From Cervus elaphus (lineage: Eukaryota > Chordata > Mammalia > Artiodactyla > Cervidae): a DNA stretch of 64,000 nucleotides. Below the pieces are notes generated by a model that did not search any database, was not told where the DNA came from, and saw only the letters and a list, made by a program, of their open reading frames with translations. Position numbers and translations under genes: made by a program. The stretch covers positions 48,384,001-48,448,000 of the forward strand of contig NC_057835.1 of assembly GCF_910594005.1 (NCBI RefSeq), read 5' to 3'. This document shows, piece after piece, positions 12,576-23,112 of this stretch (its first letter is position 1; every line of letters starts with the position of its first letter).

Positions 12576-12721
12576 GTGGTCCAGTTAAGACTGGTGACAG
12601 TCCAGTTAAGACTCCACGCTCCCAATGCAGGTCGCCCAGGTTCGATCCCTTGTCAGGGAACTAGATCCCACATGTTGCAACTAACTCCTGGTACAGCCAA
12701 ATAGATTAAAAAAAAAAAAAA
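12576..12721 (+). mobile_element. CHR-type SINE with duplicated head segment
   Basis: Body: CTCCCAATGCAGGTCGCCCA, GGTTCGATCCCTTGTCAGGG, AACTAGATCCCACATGTTGC, then a pure A run at 12707-12722. The head is unusual because GTCCAGTTAAGACT occurs twice, at 12579-12592 and 12600-12613. Confidence 0.85.
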
Positions 12722-12724
12722 AGT

Positions 12725-13519
12725 AGCTTTGAAACTTTTTTAAACATTCTTTTGGCATTGGGTCACTGGTTGGGATGAATTTGTGCAGAGAGACCAGCAA
12801 GCCTAGCACCTGCCTCTTCAGGCTCTGTACATGTTGGGTTTACGGCCATGAGTGGAATACCACAGGGAGGGGGAGACTGTCAATACCTCACGTGCTTCCT
12901 GGTAATTAATTTTGAAAGATGCCCAGTGCACAGTGGGTTGCCCACCTAGTGACATTCGATTACCTGAGAATCCCCAAAGCAATGCATACAACCGCTGACA
13001 GATAAAAGCAAATGCACAAACAGGTCTGGTCTACCTCGCCAAAGCGGAAAAAACCTTGAAGACAATTTATGATATCATAAATCTTCAACCATAGTCTTGG
13101 ATAAGTTGATAGTATACTTCCTCGCTTGAAAAATCTGCTCTGAGGTACAAGGGAAGTAATTACTGAGTCTTCCCAGTGTCTAAAGCAGAATCCCCAAACA
13201 AAATGTTTTAAGGTTTTCTTAAATTAATTTTTGGAGAGGATTTGGTAACTGTGTGTTCTGCCAACAACATACAAGGATTTAACCTTTAATTTACTGTTTG
13301 AAAGCTGTCTATGCCTTCTTAAAGAGCCGAAAAATAGTGCACAGGACACATTTTACCTCTGTTTGAAAAGCACTCTAATTTCTTACCTTTATATTAAAAC
13401 TTTATATTAATATTTTGGCTGGGAATTGGCATTATTTTCATTTCCTCCTTTGAACATCATCGGCACCTGAATAGATTCAACCAAAAACCTAGATTATCTA
13501 TAACAATCATCTTATCTTG
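12725..13519. other. Repeat-poor intronic block
   Basis: No mobile element is recognisable. It contains a perfect 18-bp palindrome, ATTTATGATATCATAAAT, at 13065-13082. The sequence is unremarkable otherwise and could include a conserved non-coding element, which only alignment can show. Confidence 0.35.
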
Positions 13520-13539
13520 GGATTAAACCACAATGGAAA

Positions 13540-13650
13540 AGAATATATATAACTAAGTCACTTTGCTATATAGCAGAACCTGACACAAGGCTGTAAATCA
13601 ATTGTACTTCAGTAAATAACAATAAGTTTTTAAAAAATTAAAAGAGAAAA
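13540..13650 (+). mobile_element. Artiodactyl L1, extreme 3' end
   Basis: The block 'ctaagtcactttgctatatagcagaacctgacacaaggctgtaaatcaattgtacttcagtaaataac' is the 3' UTR end of ruminant L1 in forward orientation, followed by an A-rich tail. It is a severely 5'-truncated copy. Confidence 0.75.
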
Positions 13651-14204
13651 GTCTTTTTTATCCACAACTGGTTTAAAAAATCAACATACAGTCCCTGTCA
13701 GTATGGTAAATTACTTACAGTGACCACAGTGCAAATGTCCAGTAACCCTTCTCTTCCTCAACACAGGGAAGCAGGCTTTAATTTACTGCTAATCATTCCA
13801 AATGTAGCCAAGTAAGTGACTGGGCTTGGCAGTGGGCTGTGTTCTCAGGTAGAAATGAGAGGGGACTTATTGCCCTTGGAAGGTTTTGTGCACCTTCTTG
13901 CCAGGAAGTGAGGCAGTGGGGTGGCTGACCTCAGAGTCCTGTTCACTCTGGTACTAGTGATTCTGTTACCTTTAGGAAATCAGGACCTGGGTTAGGGGTT
14001 ACCTGAGAAGATAGGTTTGCACTACACATTAGGTTATAAAAATACAAAGAGCCAGTGCAGACTAGTCATCAGCCGCCCTTGGTCTCATTAGCTGATAATC
14101 CAGAATAGGTCCCACAGAATGGAATCTCAGACCCTGGACTCAGTTGAAATCCTGAAGGCAGGGCTGCTGAGTCCCTTTCCACTGCCCGTGGGTGGAACGT
14201 GGGG

Positions 14205-14567
14205 GCTGTTGCTCTTGCTCAGTTTCTCACTCAGGTCCGACTCTTTGCGACCCCATGGACTGCAGCACACCTGGCTTCCTATCCTTCACCGTCTCCTGGA
14301 GTTTGCTCAAAATCATGTCCACTGAGTCAGTGATGCCATCCAACCATCTCAGCCTCTGTCGTCCCCTTCCTCTCCTGCCTTCAATCTTTCCCAGAATCAG
14401 GGTCTTTTCCAATGAGTCAGCTCTTTGCATCAGGTGGCCAAAGTATTGGAGCTTTGGCTTCAGCATCGGTCCTTCCAATGATTATTCAGGGTTGATTTCT
14501 TTTAGGATTGACTGGTTTGATCTCCTTGCTGTCCAAGGGACCCTCAAGAGTCTTTTTCAATACCACG
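14205..14567 (-). mobile_element. BovB (RTE) LINE, 3' end fragment
   Basis: In reverse orientation it begins TCAGGTCCGACTCTTTGCGA and continues CCCATGGACTGCAGCACACC. It then shows GTCAGTGATGCCATCCAACC, TCTTTTCCAATGAGTCAGCT and TCCAAGGGACCCTCAAGAGT. This is the BovB 3' region, of which only the last few dozen bases are shared with Bov-tA. The 135-residue and 83-residue open frames over it are BovB sequence without an intact reverse transcriptase. Confidence 0.85.
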
Positions 14568-15706
14568 AGGGAGAAAAAAATGTAAAAGTCAGCTACTGAA
14601 AGTGGCAATTTTTGTGTCAGATATGACCCATCTACATGTTTTGTTTGGATCATAATATGAGTTGGGGGCAAATTTTAAATTAGGAGTTTTCATGAAACTT
14701 CTGGATTTTCCATTCTTAGCTTAAAAACAGAAGTAGCAACACTCAGCCTATATTCTAACATAACAAAAATGCATCAGAAGTGCACATCTTAGGGGAGGAA
14801 AAGCCAGACTGACCTGTCCACTGTCATCCACCTAGTCCCAGTTGTCCCATAAAGGGTTCCTCTTCACACAGTTCTGTTATCCTGACAACATTTGAGTCCA
14901 TGATTGGATAAGGAGGTGAACCCAGGTGCATCAAACATACAGAAGTATGCAGTTGGTCTTAAGGTATATTCCACATAATTTGTAAGGTATCATAATTAAA
15001 ATACCAAAATATGCCAATAATTAACTTTTTGAAAATAAGTTACCATAGGTTCTGATTATTCTTCCTCACCTATCTCCTGATGGGCTTTCTTGAAATGGTG
15101 ATTAGCAGGACAGGACAGCAGCTCAACTGAGAATCGCAGATAAGCTTAACTCTGACAGTCAAAATTCTCTTGAGTACGTGTGGTACAGATGAGCTCAGCT
15201 TGCTCCACACCCTCTCCCCCTGGATATTGACTTTTATCAATGAGAAACCCAAGGGTGTCTGACTTCAGGCAGGGCTGTATTCAGGAAAGCAAATACTGTT
15301 ATCTTATCTACCTCCCTCTCTTCCTCTGCTTTCACCACCACCCCCCTTCTTCTTTTCAGCTCTTCTCTCTCTGTTGGCTTAATTCTCCAGCAAATTCTCT
15401 CCATATGGTGGCAGAGACAGCTGCTGACAGCAAGTCTAAGCTTGCCCCTTGATCTAAGAAAGACAGAGAGCATCCCTCTTTAGAAACCATAATCATTCTA
15501 GTAAATGTTACTGGCCCTGTCTGGGTCACACACCCAGCATTAATTTAAGAACTTTGTTCAGTGCCTCCATTGAGTCAGGCTCTAGCTAGCTGATTTAAAC
15601 CTTCTTACATAATGGGAGGTGGGAAGGGATCAGAAAATAAAAGGTAAACATAACAAGAAAATGATGCAGTACTTGAAAAGTCCTGCAGGGACTTTTTAAC
15701 TTAGTG
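14568..15706. other. Intronic sequence, nothing recognised
   Basis: I see no mobile element with confidence and no exon. Pyrimidine-rich stretches at 15300-15370 resemble acceptor tracts, but no coding frame follows. Confidence 0.35.
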
Positions 15707-15720
15707 AAAGCCCCACCAGG

Positions 15721-15942
15721 GCTTCCCAGGTGGCACCAGCGGTAAAGAACCTGTCTGCCGATGCAGGAGACATAAGAGATGCGGGTTCGATCCCTGGCTC
15801 AGAAAAATCCCCTGGAGGAGGGCATGGGAACCCACTCCAGTATTCTTGCCTGGAGAATCCCATGGACAGAGGCGCCTGGCGGGCTACTGTCCATAGGGTC
15901 ACAAAGAGTCAGACACAACAGAAGGGACTAGGCATGCACGCA
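15721..15942 (+). mobile_element. Bov-tA SINE with target-site duplication
   Basis: The tRNA-like head (GCTTCCCAGGTGGCACCAGC) leads into GATGCGGGTTCGATCCCTGG and the BovB-derived tail. It is flanked by a 14-bp target-site duplication, AAAGCCCCACCAGG at 15707-15720 and AAAGCCCGACCAGG at 15943-15956, which fixes both ends. Confidence 0.95.
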
Positions 15943-16274
15943 AAAGCCCGACCAGGTAAGGAGGAACAGCCCTTTCCACCAAAAGCAAAAGATGAGATGT
16001 GTTCAATCCCTGGTACAGACATAGACCTATGAGGAAGGAGGGATGAAGCTGTTTCACGGCCCCCCTCAAAGACCCCTCATTCCCCTGTCATTTTCCACTG
16101 CAAGGGGAGTGGAAAGGTGATCTCAGCCTAGTGCATCGTGAGGTTATTCCCATGTTCCCACTGCTTGCCTTTAAGTCCTCAGGCACAGTAATCCCTTCCT
16201 GACCCTCCGCTTTCCTGCCTGATAATTGGCAGAAGTGTCAGGCTATGTAAAGAATTCCTGGGTGGCAGTTTACG

Positions 16275-16480
16275 GAGGTAGTTAAAGAGCGCGGCCTCTG
16301 CATATTTTTGTCTCCTAGACCTGCAGCTTAGTAAATATGTGACCTTTAGCTATGTTTAGTAGCTTTTAATTGATTATAGATAATAATAGTATCTTCCGAG
16401 AGTTGTTGAAAATGAGGTAATCCATGTAAAGCCCTTGGAACAGTGTTTAATGTTGCTGTTATTGTGAGGAGGAGTAGAAG
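16275..16480 (+). repeat. MIR SINE
   Basis: MIR-like blocks: 'agagcgcggcctctgca', 'cagcttagtaaatatgtgacctttagc', 'agttgttgaaaatgaggtaatccatgtaaagcccttggaacagtg'. Diverged but in the right order. Confidence 0.55.
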
Positions 16481-17369
16481 GAAGCAGGGGGAAGCATCCT
16501 CAGGCAGCCAGAGAACCAGAGTGCCCAGGTAGTACCCACATGGCATCGTCATGGAGGGTCCAGTTTGCCAAGGGCAAATGTTTGTCATTTGATCCTCACA
16601 GTCACCTCCTGAAACAGGGTCATTTTTAGCCCTGTTGTAGAGCTGAGGCAGTTAAGACTCACATGTGCTTTCCGGAGCCTTTATCTGCACCATTTAGCTC
16701 ATAATCCCATACTTTTGTGTTTATGCTTCTCTCCTTGTATTGTACCGTTATTCCAGAAATTGTGACTTTGGAGGCATGGTGAGGTTGAAGAAACATGGGT
16801 TCAGGCTGTAGTACCCGGTGGTGTGCCCAGCCCGTCACTCTGTTACTTTGGCCAAGCCAGGGCTGGGGTAGAGCCAGGGGCATCCGCCTGGTGTGTCACC
16901 TTTACCAGGATCAGATTTGGAGCTAGCCCCATGCACAAATGGCTGTTTGTTTGGGGAGCTGTTCAGTGACCTCTACTTCTGCAGGAAAAGAGGCCCTGTC
17001 ATTCACTCTTCGGGAAAAGTGGCATTCCCTGCTCACTTGTAGGTGCATCAAGACTTTCCAGTGGGGTCGGAGCGGAAGCCGCATCCTCTGCCCCCTCCTG
17101 CTTACCCTGAAATTCCCATCAGGCCTTGCAGCATGCAGTCATTCGTCTTTGAAAGCTGTGCCAGTAGTTCTCTGAGCAGAAGGTAGGGGTCGCCTAAACC
17201 AGAGACCAGACCAGACACGTGTCTAGACGTAAGTCTCCTCCCATTTCCTGTGTGGTTTTAGTCAAGTACTTTCCCTGAGCCTCATTTCCTCTTGGGAAAC
17301 ACAATGAACCCTTTGCCATACTCAGAATTCTCAGAGATTCCTTCCAACTTAAAACAGACTGAATAATGG
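16481..17369. other. Intronic sequence, GC-richer than average
   Basis: Open frames of 60-80 residues occur on both strands (for example 16939-17175), but none shows a domain, a splice context or a codon pattern I can defend. No repeat is recognised with confidence. Confidence 0.35.
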
Positions 17370-17518
17370 TCATTTAGAGACACAGGTCCTAAGCCCTGAA
17401 ATCTATGAATGTTACCTTATTAGGAAAAGAGACTCTTTGTAGATGGGATTATGTTAAGGATCTTCCCAGGAGGAGCTTTTTCCAGGATTATTTAAGTGGG
17501 CCCTAAAGTAAATCACAG
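17370..17518 (+). mobile_element. MLT1 (ERVL-MaLR) LTR, 5' part
   Basis: Blocks follow forward MLT1: 'taccttattaggaaaagagactctttgtagatggg', then 'ggattatttaagtgggccctaaagta'. The copy is split by the Bov-tA inserted at 17519 and resumes after the duplicated target. Confidence 0.7.
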
Positions 17519-17729
17519 GCTTCCCTGGTGGCTCAGATGGTAAAGAATCTGTCTGCAATGTGGGAGATCCAGGTTCAATCCCTGGGTCAGAAAGATCACC
17601 TGGAGAAGGGAATGGCAACCCACTCCAGTATTCTTACCTGGGAAACGCCATGGACAGGGGAGCCTGGCAGGCTACAGTCTATGGGGTCGCAAAGAGCTGG
17701 ACATGACTGAGCGACTAACACATACATAC
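17519..17729 (+). mobile_element. Bov-tA SINE inserted in an MLT1 LTR
   Basis: GCTTCCCTGGTGGCTCAGAT starts the tRNA-like head and AAAGAGCTGGACATGACTGA lies in the tail. Target-site duplications AAAGTAAATCACAG (17505-17518) and AAAGCAGATCACAG (17730-17743) match at 12 of 14 positions. The insertion cleanly splits an older LTR. Confidence 0.95.
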
Positions 17730-18060
17730 AAAGCAGATCACAGGCCTCTTTTTAAGAAAGAGGCAGGATGAGATTATACACACAGAAGAGGAAAAGGTAA
17801 TGTGAAGATGGAGGCAGAGATTAGAACAATGTGGCCACAAGCAAAAGGACCCTGACTGCCAGCAGAAGCTAGAAGCATCAAAGAAGGAATCCTCCCCTAC
17901 AGCTTCTAAAGGGGAATGTGGTCCCGCTAACATCTTGATTTCAGCCCAGTGACACCAAAGTTGAACTCTGGTTTCTAAACTATGAGGAGTGAATTTCTAT
18001 TGTTTGGAACCCTGTATTTGTGATGTGTTAGGGCAACTATGGGAAACTAGGACACCACTC
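17730..18060 (+). mobile_element. MLT1 (ERVL-MaLR) LTR, 3' part
   Basis: The LTR resumes with 'aatgtgaagatggaggcagagattagaacaatgtggccacaagc', 'agcagaagctagaagcatc', 'aacatcttgatttcagccc', and ends 'gggcaactatgggaaactaggaca'. All are characteristic of MLT1. No internal viral genes are present. Confidence 0.75.
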
Positions 18061-18180
18061 CCCAAGTCTATTGTCAATTTCCCGTTCTTGCTCCCCATCT
18101 GCTCAGCAAAGCTTGTAGTCTCACTTGGTGCTTGTTCAAAAGCAGAAAAAGGCATTTGTCTTTTGTTAAGCCTATAGGAG

Positions 18181-18391
18181 GGCTTCCCTGGTGGCTCAGA
18201 TAGTAAAGAATCTGCCTGCAATGCAGGAGACCCAGGTTCGGTCCCTGGGTCGGGATTCCCTGGAGAAGAGAATGGCTACCCACTCCAGTATTCTTGCATG
18301 GAGAAATCCACGGACAGAGGAGCCTGGTGGGCTACAGTCCATGGGGTCACAAAGAGTCAGACATGACTGAGCCACTAACACTTTCACGTTC
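18181..18391 (+). mobile_element. Bov-tA SINE with target-site duplication
   Basis: Head GGCTTCCCTGGTGGCTCAGA, tail ending GAGCCACTAACACTTTCACG. Flanks AAGCCTATAGGAG (ending 18180) and AAGCCTGTAGGAAG (18392-18405) are the duplicated target. Confidence 0.95.
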
Positions 18392-18409
18392 AAGCCTGTA
18401 GGAAGGTGA

Positions 18410-19367
18410 AGTGGTCATTTATTCCCAAGTTCTCTATGCCTTTCAACTTGGCAGGTGTTTCTATGTTCGGCCCCAATAAAATGCCACCCCGTCCCTCTAT
18501 TACATTCAGTTTCTCATTGTTGATGTCCAACAATGACTCTTGCAGCAGAAAAGGCACTAGTTTAACAACCTTGAGTTCATCAGTATGTGAGTAAAGAAGA
18601 CCACATGCATTTAGTGACTCTGAGTACATCGTTCGATAAATACATCTCGGTCATTACTATGTATGTTACTATGCTGCACGTGGGCAGCAGTGGGGCACGT
18701 GTGACAGTGGAGAGCCTGACGGGAAAGATTTTTATTCTTATTCTTGTGGAGCTGGCATTGTGTTAGCCCACACACATTACAGCTTCTGTGTAATGCTTGC
18801 ACTTCAGTTGGGTCAAAATTCTGATTTTCCAAGATTGCTAGCAGAGCAGCAGACCCACGTTTCTGCTGGGTGAACTTCCTCTCGGAGTGTTCCCTGGCTG
18901 GAACTTCTGCGAGGGGTTCTGGGAAACAGTTTTAGCACCCAAGACCACTGTTAGGGTTCAGCAGTACAGACCTTGGCTCATAAGAGGTCCCTCTGATTTC
19001 TCTAAACTCCACTAGAATGTGTGTGAGCTCACCTGACCCCAGTCACCTTAGTGCTTTGGGATTGAGGAGAGTATTGAACGAATGAAAACACTGTGGGCAG
19101 GAAAGAATATTTTAACTGTCCTCGTTTGTTGAATTCTATACTTTTCATCACTTCTCTAAATCCCAAGTGCTCTCACAAAAAAATATTAATAAAATAGCAC
19201 TGATACTACCATGATTTCCTCCCTCTAGGACATTCTTTCTGGGATCAGTGACTCAATTTCCTACCCTGAAAGGGCACCCCCAGCCATTGCTGACTCAGGT
19301 TGAAGCCTGAGTTCATCTCTGATGTCTGCTGTTCTTTCACACCCCACTTGTAGATATCGTAATTCAA
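18410..19367. other. Intronic sequence, nothing recognised
   Basis: No repeat or exon could be named with confidence. Open frames of 60-80 residues on both strands look like chance. Confidence 0.35.
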
Positions 19368-19380
19368 AATTCTACTTCTT

Positions 19381-19571
19381 TTTAAAAGTAATTTTTAAAT
19401 CATTTTTAAAAGTCTTTGTTGAATTCATTACAATATTGCTTCTGTCTTAATGTTTTGATTTTTCTGGTCACGAAGCTTGTGAGATCTTAGCTCCCCAACC
19501 AGGGATTAAATCTGCACCCCTTGCATCAGGAGGTAAAGTCTTAACTGCTGGGCCACTGAGGAAGTCCCTAG
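19381..19571 (-). mobile_element. CHR-type SINE with target-site duplication
   Basis: Reverse orientation: GATCTTAGCTCCCCAACCAG, GGATTAAATCTGCACCCCTT, GTCTTAACTGCTGGGCCACT. The target is duplicated as AATTCTACTTCTT (19368-19380) and AATTCTACTACTTCTT (19572-19587); the right copy has 3 extra bases. Confidence 0.9.
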
Positions 19572-19589
19572 AATTCTACTACTTCTTAC

Positions 19590-20190
19590 TATGCCCTTAC
19601 CTCCACCCTAGAGTAAGGCATCCCACTTCCTGTTTTGACTGCCCTGGTGATGTGCTGGCTCTTGCCGTTGCTCCTCACTTACTCCCCACTCCCAGTTCAT
19701 TGCCCACATAGTGACCCGAGGGAATCTTTGCATATATGAGATTATGCCCAGTTCATCCCTTACTCAAAACTGTCCCCGTTGAGAATAAAACCAGGAGACC
19801 TCACCAAAGCCCGGAAGGCCCTGTGTGATCTGGCCCCTGCCTTCCCTTTTGGACCTCGTTTCCTAGGTTCACTTCTCTTGCCTTCCCTGCCCTGGCTCCA
19901 ACCTTCCTGACATTCCTCAGTTTGCCTTGACACTTCTGTATGTTCCAGGATCACCTCTTGAGAGAGACCCCTTTCTTACCACCTTAACTGCAATAGCACC
20001 ATCCTTCCAGTAGGGGGCCCTGTCTACCCTCATATATTGGTTTATGTGCGTTGTCTTCCTCCCATAGGAGTGGTAAGCTCCACTAAGTCAGAAGATAACA
20101 TTTCTTCCCTACAGCTCCAATACCCAGAGTAGGGTCAGGCATATGATGGTGCTCAGTAACTACTTCATAAAGGAAAGAAGTAAAAGGCAT
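19590..20190 (+). mobile_element. L2 LINE 3' fragment
   Basis: Forward L2 blocks in order: 'agattatgcccagttcatcccttactcaaaactgtcc', 'ggccctgtgtgatctggcccctgccttccc', 'aagctccactaagtcagaagata', and 'ggtcaggcatatgatggtgctcagtaactact'. The L2 probably starts upstream and was split by the CHR SINE at 19381. Confidence 0.7.
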
Positions 20191-20353
20191 GAGAATGATC
20201 AATATGAAGGCCCGTCTCTTCCAACTCCAATCTATGAGTCTGTGAAAGGCTCAACAGCCTGGATCACCAGAATGCCGTTTGGAACCAGTTGGAGTATAAG
20301 AAAATTTAGGTGATGCTTCCTTTTTGAAATTGGGTTGACTTTTCTCTCCCTTC

Positions 20354-20515
20354 CCCGCCCCCTTTAAAAATATATATTTATTTATTTATTTGGATGTGAC
20401 AGGTCTTAGTTGTGGCATATGGGGTCTAAGTTCCCTGCCTGACCTAGGATCAAACCCAGGCCCCGTGCATTGAGAACGCAGAGTCTTAGCCACTGGACCA
20501 CCAAGGAGGTCCTCA
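20354..20515 (-). mobile_element. CHR-type SINE
   Basis: Reverse copy: a TTTATTTATTTATTTGG tail, then TCTTAGTTGTGGCATATGGG, GATCAAACCCAGGCCCCGTG, and CCACTGGACCACCAAGGAGG at the head. Similar pyrimidine-rich stretches (ACTTTTCTCTCCCTT and ACTTCTCTCTCCTT) on both sides may be the target-site duplication. Confidence 0.88.
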
Positions 20516-20672
20516 GAAGACTTCTCTCTCCTTGATTCCTCCCTGTGTAGGTAATTGACCACAGAGCCAGGTGGTCAGTCAAGACACTGTGAGAAACGGC
20601 AGGACTATAAAAGTCATCACAGCACTCCTCTAATTTCTGTCTGTAATAGCAGCCTCCTCATTCATCTAGATG

Positions 20673-20859
20673 CTGTTTAGTCACCAAGTCATGTCCGACT
20701 CTTCGCGACTCCATGGACTGTAGCCCTCCAAGATCCTCTGTCCGTGGGATTTCCGTGGGTTGCCATTTCCTTCTCCAGGGGATTTTCCTGACCCAGGGAT
20801 CAAACCCGCATCTCCTGCTTGGCAGGCAGAGTCTTTACCACTGAGCCACCAGGGAAGCC
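20673..20859 (-). mobile_element. Bov-tA SINE
   Basis: Reverse copy from AGTCACCAAGTCATGTCCGA to CCACTGAGCCACCAGGGAAG. CATCTAGATG and CATCTACGTG flank it as a probable target-site duplication. The unit is internally shortened near 20750, where the 'caggcaagaatactggag' segment is missing. Confidence 0.9.
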
Positions 20860-20869
20860 CATCTACGTG

Positions 20870-22174
20870 GTTATTGGACTCTTTAAAAAATCTTGGCTTT
20901 ATCCAGTGGTCTTGGTCTGATTTACTTACTCTTATTACTTACTCCCTAAGTCCAGGTTAAATATACCCTACTCACTGATAGCTCCCTGATACCCAGACTA
21001 GATTAGCTCACCCAGTCTGGGCGCTCATATTTGCTCTTTCTGAACATTCACACATCTGTAAACATTGATCGTTATCTGCCTTGCATATAAGTCTGAAAGC
21101 TCCAGGAGTGACCCTGGCTGTCTTGTTCCTCAGTATCCCCAGAGTGAACAGCAAAGTCACAAGGATACAATCAGTGCTCAAAAATGTTTCTTAAATTAAC
21201 AGTTGGATTTTTATGATAAGCAACAAAAAGTAACAATATAAATTGCCCAAAAAAAGAGATAGAATTGATGATTATTGACTCCTTATCACTCCCCTGACTC
21301 ACTCTTGTTTAGACACTCTATTTTGTGGTCAGCAGGAGGTGTTTGGTGAGGAGGCTGCCCAGGCATTTGCTCCTGTAAAATGTCTAATGCTTGTCAAGAG
21401 TTTTTGGAACCACAGACTTGAATGGTTCTGTAAAAACCATCCAGGGATGGCAGCAAATCAGATTTTGTTCCTAAATTCCTTGGTGTACATATCATGATCT
21501 TTTCCAGAAGATATTTTATCAGGAAATTCTCTTATATAATTTCCGTTAATCTCTCTCCTATAGTCTAACTTATTTTCTTACCAAGGAAGATAAAGCACAA
21601 CTAAGGTATAGTAGTAAGAATTAGGAAATTTTCCTTTCTATCATTGGAAACAATAAAAAATAACAACAGCAAGAACACCTATGGTCTCAGGGTTTGATAG
21701 AACAGCTTGAACAGCCAAGCATGTAAGAGGTGAAATGTTGATAGGTATAATTGTTCGTACCACATAGTATGAAATGCACAGACTATTGTAAGAGTTTTGT
21801 AACTTACCTATTCGGAGCTGATGAGATAACATTCTGATGGGGCTTCTGTATCCACACTTTGATATGTCAGATGCATTCATGGAAAGGTTGAAGTTGGGAG
21901 TTCTTAGATGGGAGCATCTTTGTTTCTTTGTTTGTAAAGAAATCGGGCCATGCACACTGGAATAAAACCCTCCCTCTGACTGACTAGCACTAATGATGGA
22001 CCAGCCAACCTCTCAGGACCAAAGTTCTCATTTGCCCTATCAACACCTCAGCAGAATGTTTCAGCTTGTGAAACCACAGCCCAAATGATGATGAACAGAA
22101 AGGGAGATGATATCGACAATCTGCTGGTGGAAGGGATTTGGATAATCTGAATTGTGTGTTTCGTTTCTTAACCA
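20870..22174. other. Intronic sequence, nothing recognised
   Basis: Mostly unique AT-rich sequence. A 104-residue minus-strand open frame (21641-21955) has no recognisable features and I do not call it a gene. Confidence 0.35.
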
Positions 22175-22310
22175 GCCTTTTTTCCTGGTTGGGGGTGCCC
22201 CCTCTGCACTGGGTAGCATGTGGTGTCTTAGTTTCCTGATCAGGAATCGAACCCAAGCTCCCTGTGTTGGAAAGTGGAGTCTTAACCACTGGACAACCAG
22301 GACAGTCCCC
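22175..22310 (-). mobile_element. CHR-type SINE
   Basis: Reverse copy: GTGTCTTAGTTTCCTGATCA, GGAATCGAACCCAAGCTCCC, GTCTTAACCACTGGACAACC. It explains the middle of a 143-residue minus-strand open frame. Confidence 0.88.
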
Positions 22311-22639
22311 TAGTTTGCCTTTAAAAAAAAAAATGCAATATTCATTGTTGAGTTGAAGGCTTGTATAAAGCGCTAGATTCCTGCTATTTGGAGGCCAATT
22401 AGCCACATAAATGATACCCAAGTCCCATTATGTGTTTTCTGAATGAAATTTCAAGACCAAGGTCTGATAGTAGAATATTTGAAGGCAGGGCTGTCCTAGA
22501 AGCCTGGGACTTAGACTTACCACTCCTTAGCTCTCCACCTTGGAGTACACCAGTGCCCAGAAATTAAGAAAGGAATTGGAAAGGAAATCTAAAGCCATGA
22601 GTTGATTTCTCAAAAACATGTTGAGTTCCAGTCACAAGG

Positions 22640-23112
22640 CCAATTGCTACTGTAAAAAATTACTGCAGACTTAGTGACTTAAAATGACACAAATTTATTA
22701 TCTTAGAGTTGTAGGGATTAGAAGTCTAAAACGGGTCCTTGGGGGCAGAAATCAAGGTGGAGCCACGTTCCTTCTGGAGGGTGTGGGAAAGAATCCATTC
22801 CCTTGCCTTTTCCACCATGTAGAAGCTCAGTTCTTTGGCTCGTGGCCACATCACTCCAGCGTCTGCTTCTGTTATCACGTCTCTCCCGTCTCTGGCTCTC
22901 CTGTCTCCCTCTTTCACTTTATAAGGACCCACATGATTAGATTGGACCCACATGGGTAATGTCAGATACTCTACCATCTCAAGATCCTTAATGAAATCAC
23001 ATTTGCAGTGTCCCTTTGGTCATATAAGGTAACAAACTCACAGGTCCCAGAGATGAGGACGTGGACCTCTTTGGCCGAAAGGGCATCATTCTACCTATTA
23101 CCGCAGACAGAC
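22640..23112 (-). mobile_element. MLT1-type (ERVL-MaLR) LTR
   Basis: The + strand is the reverse complement of MLT1: 'ttgctactgtaaaaaattactgcagacttagtgacttaaaatgacacaaatttattatcttag', 'tccttgccttttccacca', 'ggctcgtggccacatcactccag', 'ataaggacccacatgattagattggaccc', 'caggtcccagagatgaggacgtggacctctttg'. It is a solitary LTR with no internal genes. Confidence 0.8.

Noticed and set aside
14192..14599. 135-residue + strand open frame
   Set aside because: It is antisense BovB 3' sequence; no protein feature.
17519..17600. tRNA-like sequence with B-box-like GGTTCAATCCCTGG
   Set aside because: It is the tRNA-Glu-derived head of a Bov-tA SINE, as are the other similar hits, not a functional tRNA gene.
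21990..22421. 143-residue minus-strand open frame, the longest in the window
   Set aside because: Its centre is a CHR SINE, and the flanks have no recognisable features.
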